Assembly: GCA_018241265.1 (NCBI GenBank)
Contig: JAFEEF010000001.1
Coordinates: 124,001-188,000 of the forward strand
Direction of reading: 5' to 3'
Length of the DNA stretch: 64,000 nt
From: Pseudomonadota bacterium
GTDB lineage: Bacteria; Pseudomonadota; Gammaproteobacteria; Burkholderiales; Burkholderiaceae_C
Of the stretch, positions 27,043 to 34,788 are shown piece after piece. A program made the position numbers and the translations under genes. Below the pieces are notes generated by a model. The model ran no database searches. It saw only the letters and a program-made list of their open reading frames with translations, and was not told the DNA's origin. Position 1 is the stretch's first letter. Each line of letters opens with the position of its first letter.

Positions 27043-28011
27043 TCAGGCCTTGGCCCCGGTGGTGAGATTTTCGAGCTGCAGCTTCAGCCGCTCGCCGAAG
27101 CTCAATTTGGTGTAGCGGCGCTCGGTCTCGCGCGCCAGTTCCTTCTGCAACGCGAAGACGCTCTGCGGGCGCGACAGCGGATCGAGCGACATGCACCATT
27201 CGGTGACCTCGATCAGGTTGTCCGAATAGACGTTGCGCAGCCGCGAGAGGCTGAGCGCGAGGCGGTCCTTCTCGAGGCGCTGCGGCGCGTCGTTCGGCGG
27301 ATAGCCCTGCATGCAGGCGTAGATGCAGGCGCCGATCGCGTAGATGTCGGTCCAGGGGCCGAGCGTTCCGTCGCGGCGGTACATCTCGGGCGCCGCGAAG
27401 CCGGGCGTGTACATCGGGCGGATGAAGTTGCCTTCCTTGCTCAGCACTTCGCGCGCCGCGCCGAAATCGAGCATCACCGCCTTGTTCTCGTTCGTGATGA
27501 AGATGTTCGCCGGCTTGATGTCGAGGTGCAGCATCTTGTGCTGGTGCACGATGCGCAGCCCGCGCAGGATCTCGTCGAAGAGCGACCGTATCGTCGACTC
27601 GCGGAACACCTTGTCGCGCTTCAGGTCGCGCGCGGTGACGATGAAATCCTGCAGGGTGTCGCCCTGCAGGTAGTTCATCACCATGTAGACGGTTTCGTTC
27701 TCGCGGAAGAAGTTCAGCACCGAGACCACGCTCGGATGGCTGATCTGCGCGAGCGAACGGCCTTCCTCGAAGAAGCTCTTCAGGCCGAGCCGGTAGAGCG
27801 GCTGCTTCTCGGGCTTGACGCGCGGCGTGAGCTCGCCCGGCGAGCGCTCGGCGAGCGACGACGGCAGGTACTCCTTCAGCGCGACGAGGCGGCGCTCGGT
27901 GTCCTCGCACAGGTAGACCACGCCGAAGCCGCCGGCGGCGAGCTTCTTGACCACCTGATAGCCGCCCACCACCGTGCCGGACGGCAAAGGTGCTGGTTTC
28001 GGCTTGGACAT
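27043..28011 (-). CDS. Hanks-type Ser/Thr protein kinase (cytosolic, non-RD)
   Basis: A 322-residue kinase consisting almost only of the catalytic domain: Gly loop KKLAAGGFGVVYL, Lys in VALKEYL, catalytic loop MLHLDIKPANIFI, DFG in VMLDFGAAREV, and GFAAPEMYRRD. The catalytic loop has HLD where most kinases have HRD, so it is a non-RD kinase and may not need activation-loop phosphorylation. There is no TM or PASTA region. It is divergent from yicC with only 30 bases between the starts, so their promoters must overlap. Confidence 0.92.
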   Translation of the reverse strand: MSKPKPAPLPSGTVVGGYQVVKKLAAGGFGVVYLCEDTERRLVALKEYLPSSLAERSPGELTPRVKPEKQPLYRLGLKSFFEEGRSLAQISHPSVVSVLNFFRENETVYMVMNYLQGDTLQDFIVTARDLKRDKVFRESTIRSLFDEILRGLRIVHQHKMLHLDIKPANIFITNENKAVMLDFGAAREVLSKEGNFIRPMYTPGFAAPEMYRRDGTLGPWTDIYAIGACIYACMQGYPPNDAPQRLEKDRLALSLSRLRNVYSDNLIEVTEWCMSLDPLSRPQSVFALQKELARETERRYTKLSFGERLKLQLENLTTGAKA

Positions 28012-28041
28012 AATCCCGGTTTACCTCGATAGGAATAGCTC

Positions 28042-28986
28042 ATGCCAGTCTACAGCATGACAGGTTATGCGAGTGCCGCAGGAGGCCCGGCGTCGGCCCT
28101 CGAAACGCCGGCTTCTGCGGACAATTTGGCGGGCCGCTCGGGTGCGTCGGCGGCAGCTGCATTCAGCGTCGAACTGCGCTCGGTGAACAGCCGCTTTCTC
28201 GACCTGGCGTTTCGCCTGCCGGACGAGTTTCGGTCCCTCGAGCCGGCGCTGCGCGAGTTGCTGAGTGCCGCCTTCAAGCGCGGCAAGATCGAATTGCGCC
28301 TGAATGTGCGCAGCGACCAGGACGCCGGCTGGCCGACGCCGCAGTCCGATCAGCTCAACCGCTTGTCGCGCCTGGAGAGCATGGTGCAGGGCTGGCTGCC
28401 GAAAGCCGCGCCGCTGACGGTGCATGAAATATTGCAATGGTGCAAGGGCGGTGCGCCGGCCGAGCGCCTCGACGAGGCCGTGCTGGAGGCCGCCGGCCGC
28501 TGCGTCGCCGGACTGCGCGACGCGCGCGAGCGTGAGGGACAGCGCCTCGTCGACGCGCTGCTGCTGCGCGTCGTGCGCCTGCGCGAGCTGGCCGAGCAGG
28601 CCGAACCGCTCGTGCCTGCCGTCGTCCAGCGCCAGCAGCAGCGCTTTCTGGAACGCTGGAACGAGGCGCTCGCCGCCGCCGGCGCGGCGCAGACCGTCTC
28701 CGCCGACACGCTGCAGGAGCGCGCCGTCAACGAAGCTGCGGCCTATGCGATCCGCATCGACGTCGCCGAAGAGCTGTCGCGCCTGCGCGCCCACCTCGCC
28801 GAGATCACCCGCCTGCTGAGCGCCGGCGGCGAGGTCGGCAAGCGCCTTGATTTCCTGATCCAGGAGCTGCTGCGCGAAGCCAACACGCTCGGCTCGAAAG
28901 CGGCATCGCTCGAGCTGACCAACGTCGCGGTCGAGATGAAGGTGGCGATCGAGCAGTTGCGGGAGCAAGTCCAGAACATTGAATGA
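28042..28986 (+). CDS. yicC: YicC-family endoribonuclease
   Basis: A 314-residue member of the YicC/YloC family. It starts MPVYSMTGYASAAGG and has the core SVELRSVNSRFLDLAFRLPDEFR and LRELLSAAFKRGKIELRLNV, and the C-terminal DUF1732 half with IRIDVAEELSRLRAHLAEI, VGKRLDFLIQELLREANTLGSK and VEMKVAIEQLREQVQNIE. An insertion of about 35 residues after GYASAAGG (PASALETPASADNLAGRSG) is not usual in the family. YicC proteins cut specific RNAs in E. coli. A gmk gene, a common neighbour, is not found downstream here. Confidence 0.92.
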   Translation: MPVYSMTGYASAAGGPASALETPASADNLAGRSGASAAAAFSVELRSVNSRFLDLAFRLPDEFRSLEPALRELLSAAFKRGKIELRLNVRSDQDAGWPTPQSDQLNRLSRLESMVQGWLPKAAPLTVHEILQWCKGGAPAERLDEAVLEAAGRCVAGLRDAREREGQRLVDALLLRVVRLRELAEQAEPLVPAVVQRQQQRFLERWNEALAAAGAAQTVSADTLQERAVNEAAAYAIRIDVAEELSRLRAHLAEITRLLSAGGEVGKRLDFLIQELLREANTLGSKAASLELTNVAVEMKVAIEQLREQVQNIE

Positions 28987-29335
28987 AGTCCCATGCGGCG
29001 CCATGCGGTGCCGAGTTTTCGATTCACCCGCCACGTTTCGGCTGCCCGGCAACGCACTTCGTCCCACTGGCAAGCGCATGAAGTGCCACCTCGTCTCACC
29101 GAAGCGCACGCGTCTTGTCGGGTGAGTCGTTGAAGACAGAGGCCCGGAAAGGCAATCAGCGGTTCTAGTGGCAGCGCCCTGGCTCCGCTGATAGCACTGC
29201 GCTGGGCTGCTCTGCGGCCCTCATCTGGAAAAACCGCAATATTTGCTGTACGGCAAATGTTCCGAACCCGTCTGGCTTCCGACGCCCGAGAACTCGTCGA
29301 CGAGGGCTTGCGTGGCGAGTCATGGGTTACGTATG

Positions 29336-29361
29336 TTCGTCATGTCTTCATACATGACGAA
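29336..29361. repeat. perfect 10-bp inverted repeat
   Basis: TTCGTCATGT and ACATGACGAA flank a 6-base loop. There is no T-run on either side, so it is not an ordinary terminator; it could be an operator or an RNA hairpin. It is 23 bases from a second inverted repeat. Confidence 0.6.
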
Positions 29362-29384
29362 AGAACGGAACGTCCAGGGGGCCT

Positions 29385-29422
29385 CTGAAACCCGTTCCGA
29401 CGGCGGTCTGGAACGGTTTCAG
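29385..29422. repeat. 13-bp inverted repeat with one bulge
   Basis: CTGAAACCCGTTCC and GGAACGGTTTCAG, separated by 11 bases, pair fully apart from one extra C. No T-run follows. Its function is unknown. Confidence 0.55.
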
Positions 29423-29680
29423 TCGATCTCGTGCGCAGTGTTGGTGCTCTTCTTCTGCGCCGCGACGTGCCCGGCCATACGCTCGACGACGCCGAGCACC
29501 ACGAGCGCTTCGAACAGGACGACGGGAGCCGCTGGATGCGGCGTTTCAAGCTGCGGCTGATCGGACCGTTCGTTCCCGAGAAGGATCTCCGAGCGGAGCG
29601 CATGTTCGAGGAGCTCGGCTACCGCGCGCCGGCGGCTCGGCCCCGCGGCGCAGGCATGGGGGCGGCGATCGCTCGGTTCC

Positions 29681-30631
29681 TCAGCGCGATGCCTGGACGC
29701 TTTGCAGCAGATGCCGTATCGCCGCATTGACCGCCGCGACCTGTGCTTCGTTGCAGAGGGCGGGGCTGGCCGCAGGGCTGTCCGGATAGACTTCTGTCGT
29801 CGTGACGAACAGCGCGTCCGTCATGCCGCCGCACAAGCCGAGCTGACGCTTGTCGAGGTGGATGACGCCGGCTTGCTGCAGCTTCGCGCCGATGATGAGG
29901 CCGTTCTCGTCGGCCTCGGCGATGTGCGTGACGCGGCGTACGGCATCGATCAGCGCCCTCTGAAATTCCGGGGCCGGCCTTTGGCTGTCGGCCACCACGT
30001 AGAAGCCGTCCGGAATGGCGTGTCGATCGAACGGCACGCCGTCGCGCGCGGCTTTCGCGGGACCGAACTCGCTGTTGTCGGTGTCGGTGGTCTCGTGCAA
30101 ATCGACATGCAGGTCGACGCGCTCGCAGTGGGCGGATACGCACGCCATCGCCAGCGTCGACTCCGCGACCAGGCTGCCTGGATTGAACTGGCGATTCGGA
30201 TCGAGCGCTTCCGGATTCCAGCGGTTGATGGTTTCGTAACCCCACGGACTGACGCAAGGCAGCACGAGGACGTTGACATCGCCCGCATGGCCGTCGAAGT
30301 CGTGCTCTATCCAATGCAGCGCACCTTGGACCCCGCTCGTCTCGTAGCCATGCACGCCGCCCGTGACCACCACCACGGGATGGTTCGGCTTCCACGTGCG
30401 ACTGCGCAGCGCGTAGAGCGGGTAGGTGGCCAGTCCGAAGCGTGCGTAGTCGAGAACGCCGTACTGGAACAGCTCGGCCTGCGCGGGCACGCGAGCCTCG
30501 AGCGGCGTGACCACTTCTGCCGCATAGCTCCGCTGAATTCTCTGCCGGCCGAGCCACGCGGCCTTGTCTGCCGCGCTCCACGGCATGCCGGGCATGCCGA
30601 TCGGGTACGGGACGGGAGACCCGGATGTCAT
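29681..30631 (-). CDS. M14-type zinc carboxypeptidase / deacylase family protein
   Basis: A 316-residue protein with the M14 zinc-binding H-x-x-E in VVTGGVHGYETSG and the second His in RVDLHVDLHETTDTD. Other landmarks are RNW-like INRWNPEALDPNRQFNPGS, VLPCVSPWGYE and a late Glu in TTTEVYP that may be the general base. No signal peptide is seen, so it is likely cytoplasmic. Related proteins include succinylglutamate desuccinylase-like and small peptide-cleaving enzymes; the substrate is unknown. The start is the ATG at 30631 (a TTG at 30646 is also in frame). Confidence 0.75.
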   Translation of the reverse strand: MTSGSPVPYPIGMPGMPWSAADKAAWLGRQRIQRSYAAEVVTPLEARVPAQAELFQYGVLDYARFGLATYPLYALRSRTWKPNHPVVVVTGGVHGYETSGVQGALHWIEHDFDGHAGDVNVLVLPCVSPWGYETINRWNPEALDPNRQFNPGSLVAESTLAMACVSAHCERVDLHVDLHETTDTDNSEFGPAKAARDGVPFDRHAIPDGFYVVADSQRPAPEFQRALIDAVRRVTHIAEADENGLIIGAKLQQAGVIHLDKRQLGLCGGMTDALFVTTTEVYPDSPAASPALCNEAQVAAVNAAIRHLLQSVQASR

Positions 30632-30671
30632 CGTCGATTGCAGCAAGTGAGGTCGCGACAGGCGAATCGGG

Positions 30672-30920
30672 TCACCGATAGTAGGCCTCGACCCTGCCCT
30701 TGAGCCGGATCATCAACGGCTGGCCCTTGCGGTTCAGCGCCTTCCCCGCGGGCACGCTGACCCAGCCTTCGCTGATGCAGTACTCCTGGACATCGAACCG
30801 TTCCTTGCCGTTCAGGCGTATGCCGACGTCGTATTCGAACACCGCGGCCACATGATGCGGGCTGAGCGGATCGGCGGACAAATGGTCGGGCAAGGGCGGG
30901 CGTTGGGCGGTGTCGTTCAT
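30672..30920 (-). CDS. DUF3297 family protein
   Basis: An 82-residue protein closely matching the DUF3297 pattern: LPDHLSADPLSPHHVAAVFE, VGIRLNGKERFDVQEYC, ISEGWVSVPAGKALNRKGQP and a C-terminal LKGRVEAYYR. The function of the family is unknown. The family-like N-terminus MNDT sets the start at 30920; an ATG three codons earlier is possible. It lies 40 bases before the start of the M14 gene. Confidence 0.88.
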   Translation of the reverse strand: MNDTAQRPPLPDHLSADPLSPHHVAAVFEYDVGIRLNGKERFDVQEYCISEGWVSVPAGKALNRKGQPLMIRLKGRVEAYYR

Positions 30921-31092
30921 CGCCGCCATTTTCGTCGATCGGCGGCGGCCTCGATCGGGCGTCGGCTCGAGCCCGGCCGCAGCCCTTGGTTCTCTCGGTT
31001 GTTGAAGTCGATCACCGCGTGTAGCCTGCCGTCACCGGAGGCGCGTCGCACGCACGATGGCCAAGCCGGTACCCTCCGACCTGGAGCACGAC

Positions 31093-31698
31093 ATGAGCTA
31101 TCGCACAGTCTTCGCATGGCGGATCTTCGCCGCACTGGCCTTGGGGCTGGCCTTCTCCGCACCACGGGGTGCAATCGCCGAGCCGCTGGTGATCAAGCCG
31201 CTGGCAGAGGCCCGGGTCGCATCGCTGCCGTCAGGCACGCTGTTCTGGCGCATCGAGCAGTTCGAAAGCGCCGCCGCGGCGCGCGCGGCGGCCGGCCCCT
31301 GGTCGCTCGTCGCGGAGTCGGCCGGCAAGGTGTGGCTGTTCACCCTCGGGCCCGCGGGCGGCGCATCGGTGGGCACGAAGATCGCCGAGGTGGGGCCGAT
31401 TCCCCGCATCGAGGCCAACCACTATCTCCTGCGCATCAACGACGCGAGCGGGCCGAACGGCAGCGTGACCGCGGTGCACAGTCATCCGGGCTCCGAAGCC
31501 TTCTTCGTCCTGCAGGGGCAGCAGAGCATCCGGAGTCGGAACGGCACCCTGCGGGTCGACGCGGGGCATGCCGAGGCGGGTCAGGGCGCAGGCCAGGCGA
31601 TGCAGGTATCGAGCAGCGGAGCGACCGACCTGCATGCACTCGTGATGTTCGTCGTCGATGCCGACCAGCCATTCTCGACACCGGCCACGCTCCCGTAG
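31093..31698 (+). CDS. exported cupin-domain protein
   Basis: A 201-residue protein with a signal peptide (about 1-30, FAALALGLAFSAPRGAIAE) and a C-terminal cupin barrel with the metal-type motif VTAVHSHPGSEAFFVLQGQQ (H-x-H-x4-E) and a later His in DLHALVMFV. A GGAG site six bases before the ATG at 31093 fixes the start. Periplasmic location is predicted. Substrate and role are unknown. It is convergent with the large PEP-CTERM gene, 48 bases away. Confidence 0.8.
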   Translation: MSYRTVFAWRIFAALALGLAFSAPRGAIAEPLVIKPLAEARVASLPSGTLFWRIEQFESAAAARAAAGPWSLVAESAGKVWLFTLGPAGGASVGTKIAEVGPIPRIEANHYLLRINDASGPNGSVTAVHSHPGSEAFFVLQGQQSIRSRNGTLRVDAGHAEAGQGAGQAMQVSSSGATDLHALVMFVVDADQPFSTPATLP

Positions 31699-31746
31699 GA
31701 CCAAGACTCGCGGCTCGATGGCAGTGCAGGCGCGCACCAGCCCCGC

Positions 31747-34668
31747 CTATCGTCGAACCGATGCCCGCCTGCGCATCAGCAAGCCGAGAACGCCGAGGCC
31801 GCCGACGAGCAGCATGCCCTCCGACGGCTCCGGCACCGCCGCGATCGGCGACGTGGCGCCGCCGAGCGCGGCCCCTGCCGACACGACGTCCAGCGTCACA
31901 TTGGTCGCGTTGTAGACGAGGTTGAACCCGACGCCCGGTGCGAACCCCTGCAGGTCGATGCCGGAGAAGACCGATGCGCCGATGTTCTGCGCATACGTCA
32001 TCACGACGAAGCTGTCGCCCACGGCCGGCGCGTAGCCCGCATCGTGGATCGAGATCTCGCCGCCCAGCGTGGCTGTGCCGGACACGGCCAGCAGATCGGA
32101 CTTGGTCAGGCTCGCCAGATCGAGGTCGAGCGTGCTCGTGGGATCGAGCGTCAGATTGCCGGTGATCGCGAGCTTGCCGGCACCGGCGAGGCCCGGGCTG
32201 ATCGCGCCGTCGTTGACGAAGCCCGCGGTCGGCGCGGCGAGCGTCCCGGCGCCGGTGATCGTGCCGGTGTTCTGCAGGCTGCCGGTGAAGGCCAGCGTGC
32301 CGCTGCGGATGCTCGTGACCCCGGTGTTGTTGTAGGCGACCTGGATCGTCGTCGTGGCGCTGCCGGTCTTGGTGTAAGAGCCGGTGTTCTCGAAGTCATT
32401 GATGCCGGTGTAGCTCTGCATCAGCGCGTTGAACGAGTTCGCGTCGCTGAACGTGCCGGCGTTGACGAGCGTGCCGCCACCGAAGACGACGGTGTTGCCG
32501 CTCGCGGCGCTGTTGCCGCTCCAGCTCGAGGCGCCGCTCAGCGCCAGCACGCGCCCGCCGTAAAGGTACTTGCTGCCGTCCCCCGTGATCGTGAACGGGC
32601 CGGTGAAGGCATGGGTGCCCGGGCCGGTCATCTCGCCTCCGGTCCAGCTCGCCTGACCGGTGAACGTCGCGCCGCGCCCCTGCAGATTGCCGCCGCCGAC
32701 GAGGACGGGTGCGCTGTAGGTGCCGCCGTTGACGTTGACGAAGCTGTAGCTGGTGCTGCCGCTGATCTCCAGCTTGCCACGCCCGCTGACGGTGGCGGCA
32801 TTGAGGCTGTGCGTGCCGTTCGTGAATGCCAGCGTCGCGCCGCTGGCGATCGTGAACTTGCCGCTGTCCGTGCCGCCGCCGGCCAGCTCCAGGCGGCCCG
32901 CATTGACGTTGGTCGAGCCGGTGTTGTCGTAGGCGACCTGGATGGTCGTCGTCGCGGCGCCGGTCTTGGTGTACGAACCCACGTTCGCGAAGTCGTTGAT
33001 GCCGGTGTAGTTCTGCATCACCGCGTTGAACGAGTTGGCGTCGGTGAACGTACCGGTGTTGGCGAGCGTCCCGCCGCCGAAGACGATGGTGTTGCCGCTC
33101 GCCGCGGTGTTGCCGGTCCATTTCCCCGCGCCGCTCAGCGCGAGCACGCGTCCGCCGTAGAGGTACTTGCTGCCGTCGCCGGTGACGGTGAAGCTGCCGC
33201 TGAAGGTATCGGTGCCCGGACCGGTGATCTCGCCGCCGGTCCAGCTCGCCGGGCCGGCAAACGTCGCGCCGCGGCCCTGCAGGTTGCCGCCGCTGATGAG
33301 CACGGCCGAGCTCAGCTTGCCTCCGTTCACGTTGACGAAGCTGTAGCTCGTGCTGCCCGCGACCTCCAGCGTGCCGCGCCCGTTCACGGTCGCGGCGTTG
33401 AGGTTGTGCGTGCCGCTCGTGAAGGCCAGGGTCGCGCCGCTGGCGATCGAGAATGTGCCGCTGTCCGTGCCGCCGCCGGCCAGCTCCAGGCGGCCGGCGT
33501 TGACGCTGGTCGTGCCGGTGTTGTCATAAGGGACCTGGATCGTCGTCGTCCCGGTGCCGGTCTTGGTGTAGGCGCCTTCGTTGTCGAAGTCGTTGATGCC
33601 GGTGTAGTTCTGCATCACGGCATTGAAGGCGTTGGCGTCGGTGAACGTGCCGATGTTGGAAAGCGTGCCGCCGCCGAACACGATCGTGTTGCCGCCCGCC
33701 GACGTGTTGTTGCTCCAGTTCGCGTCGCCGGTGAGCGCCAGGACCCGTCCGCCATAAAGGTATTTGCTGCCGTTGCCGGTGATCGTGAAGCTGCCGCTGA
33801 ACGTGTCGGTACCCGGACCCGTGATCTCTCCGCCGGTCCAGCTGGCCGGTCCGGTGAACGTCGCGCCTCGCCCCTGCAGATTGCCGCCGCTGATCAGCAC
33901 CGCAGAACTCAATGTGCCGCCGTTGACATTGACGAAGCTGTAGCTCGTGCTGCCGCCGATCTCCAGCGTGCCGCCGCCGCTGACGGTCACGCCGTTGAGG
34001 TTGTGCGTGCCGTTCGCGAAGGCCAGCGTCGCGCCGCTCGCGACGGAGAAGCTGCCGCTGCTTCTGTCGTTCCCGTCCAGCTCGAGCCGGCCGGCATTGA
34101 CGGTGGTCGACCCGCTGTTGTTGAAGGCGACCTGGATCGTGCTCGTCGACGCGCCGTTCTTGACGTACGCCCCGGCATTGTTGAACGCGTTCGGGCCGGA
34201 GTAGTTCTGCATCAGCGCGTTGAACGCGTTCGAGTCGGTGAACGTCGCGCCGTTGTTGATGATCCCCGACTCGAAGACCAGCGTGTTGCCGTTCGCGACC
34301 GTGTTCCCGCTCCAGCTCGAATCGCCGGTGAGCGTCACCACGCCGCTGATGATCTTGCTGGTGTCGCCGGTGTAGCTGACGCCCCCGAGGGTCGTCGCGG
34401 CCGTGCCGGAGGCATGCCCGCCTCGCGGCCACGCGACGCGGGCCGCCCGGTCCGGCGGGTACCGCCAGAAATCGGCGGCGTCGGCATAGGCGTCGTCGGA
34501 GATCCACCAATTCCATGACTCTGCAGCGCGAAATGCATGGTCGCCGCTCATCGGGAAGACTTGCACCGCGCCTGCCGGCGCAGTCGCTCCGGCGGCCGCC
34601 AGTGCGGCGACGACGGCAGTCATCCTGAACCGTTCGACGGCAGGGCCATGCAGAGTCGATGTCTTCAT
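31747..34668 (-). CDS. large repeat PEP-CTERM surface protein
   Basis: A 973-residue exported protein. A CAGGAGG site just before the ATG at 34668 fixes the start. After a signal peptide (about 15-35) comes a Trp-rich unique region, then beta-rich Gly/Thr/Asn repeats. Three complete units and part of a fourth are seen, each 199 residues (597 bp), marked by NLQGRGATFTG, SWTGGEITGPGTDTF, GSKYLYGGRVLAL and FTDANSFNAVMQNYTG. A C-terminal region resembling autotransporter-associated strands follows. The last residues are a PEP-CTERM signal: VPEP, a hydrophobic helix (MLLVGGLGVLGLLM) and RRRASVRR. It should be processed by an exosortase and released to the cell surface or matrix; no exosortase is in the window. 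Confidence 0.88.
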   Translation of the reverse strand: MKTSTLHGPAVERFRMTAVVAALAAAGATAPAGAVQVFPMSGDHAFRAAESWNWWISDDAYADAADFWRYPPDRAARVAWPRGGHASGTAATTLGGVSYTGDTSKIISGVVTLTGDSSWSGNTVANGNTLVFESGIINNGATFTDSNAFNALMQNYSGPNAFNNAGAYVKNGASTSTIQVAFNNSGSTTVNAGRLELDGNDRSSGSFSVASGATLAFANGTHNLNGVTVSGGGTLEIGGSTSYSFVNVNGGTLSSAVLISGGNLQGRGATFTGPASWTGGEITGPGTDTFSGSFTITGNGSKYLYGGRVLALTGDANWSNNTSAGGNTIVFGGGTLSNIGTFTDANAFNAVMQNYTGINDFDNEGAYTKTGTGTTTIQVPYDNTGTTSVNAGRLELAGGGTDSGTFSIASGATLAFTSGTHNLNAATVNGRGTLEVAGSTSYSFVNVNGGKLSSAVLISGGNLQGRGATFAGPASWTGGEITGPGTDTFSGSFTVTGDGSKYLYGGRVLALSGAGKWTGNTAASGNTIVFGGGTLANTGTFTDANSFNAVMQNYTGINDFANVGSYTKTGAATTTIQVAYDNTGSTNVNAGRLELAGGGTDSGKFTIASGATLAFTNGTHSLNAATVSGRGKLEISGSTSYSFVNVNGGTYSAPVLVGGGNLQGRGATFTGQASWTGGEMTGPGTHAFTGPFTITGDGSKYLYGGRVLALSGASSWSGNSAASGNTVVFGGGTLVNAGTFSDANSFNALMQSYTGINDFENTGSYTKTGSATTTIQVAYNNTGVTSIRSGTLAFTGSLQNTGTITGAGTLAAPTAGFVNDGAISPGLAGAGKLAITGNLTLDPTSTLDLDLASLTKSDLLAVSGTATLGGEISIHDAGYAPAVGDSFVVMTYAQNIGASVFSGIDLQGFAPGVGFNLVYNATNVTLDVVSAGAALGGATSPIAAVPEPSEGMLLVGGLGVLGLLMRRRASVRR

Positions 34669-34788
34669 TCGTGCCTCCTGTGCTTGCTGGCCGCTGGCTG
34701 CGGCGATGCGCGAAGTCGCTGCGAGCACGCCCGGCAGACGGAGCCGGGAAGTGCCCAGCGATCGTAGGGAGGCTGCGTGATCGGAGCG

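Larger units (their letters stand above)
28987..29680. other. gene-free interval with two stem-loops
   Basis: No gene is supported in these 694 bases. Open frames exist on both strands near 29419-29730 but neither has a ribosome-binding site, a recognisable family or a consistent composition. Around 29230-29400 the sequence is less GC-rich than its surroundings. It holds two inverted repeats, at 29336-29361 and 29385-29422, listed separately. Confidence 0.6.

Noticed and set aside
29243-29730. Possible small genes on either strand in the gene-free interval
   Set aside because: No ribosome-binding site, no recognised family, and both strands are about equally open.
32044-34518. 824-codon plus-strand frame across the large PEP-CTERM gene
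   Set aside because: Its apparent repeats are just the opposite strand of the 597-bp repeats; the minus-strand reading has signal peptide, PEP-CTERM tag and ribosome-binding site.
31747-34668. 597-bp repeats considered as a CRISPR or mobile repeat array
   Set aside because: The repeats stay in frame inside one protein and encode beta-rich units; there are no short spacers.
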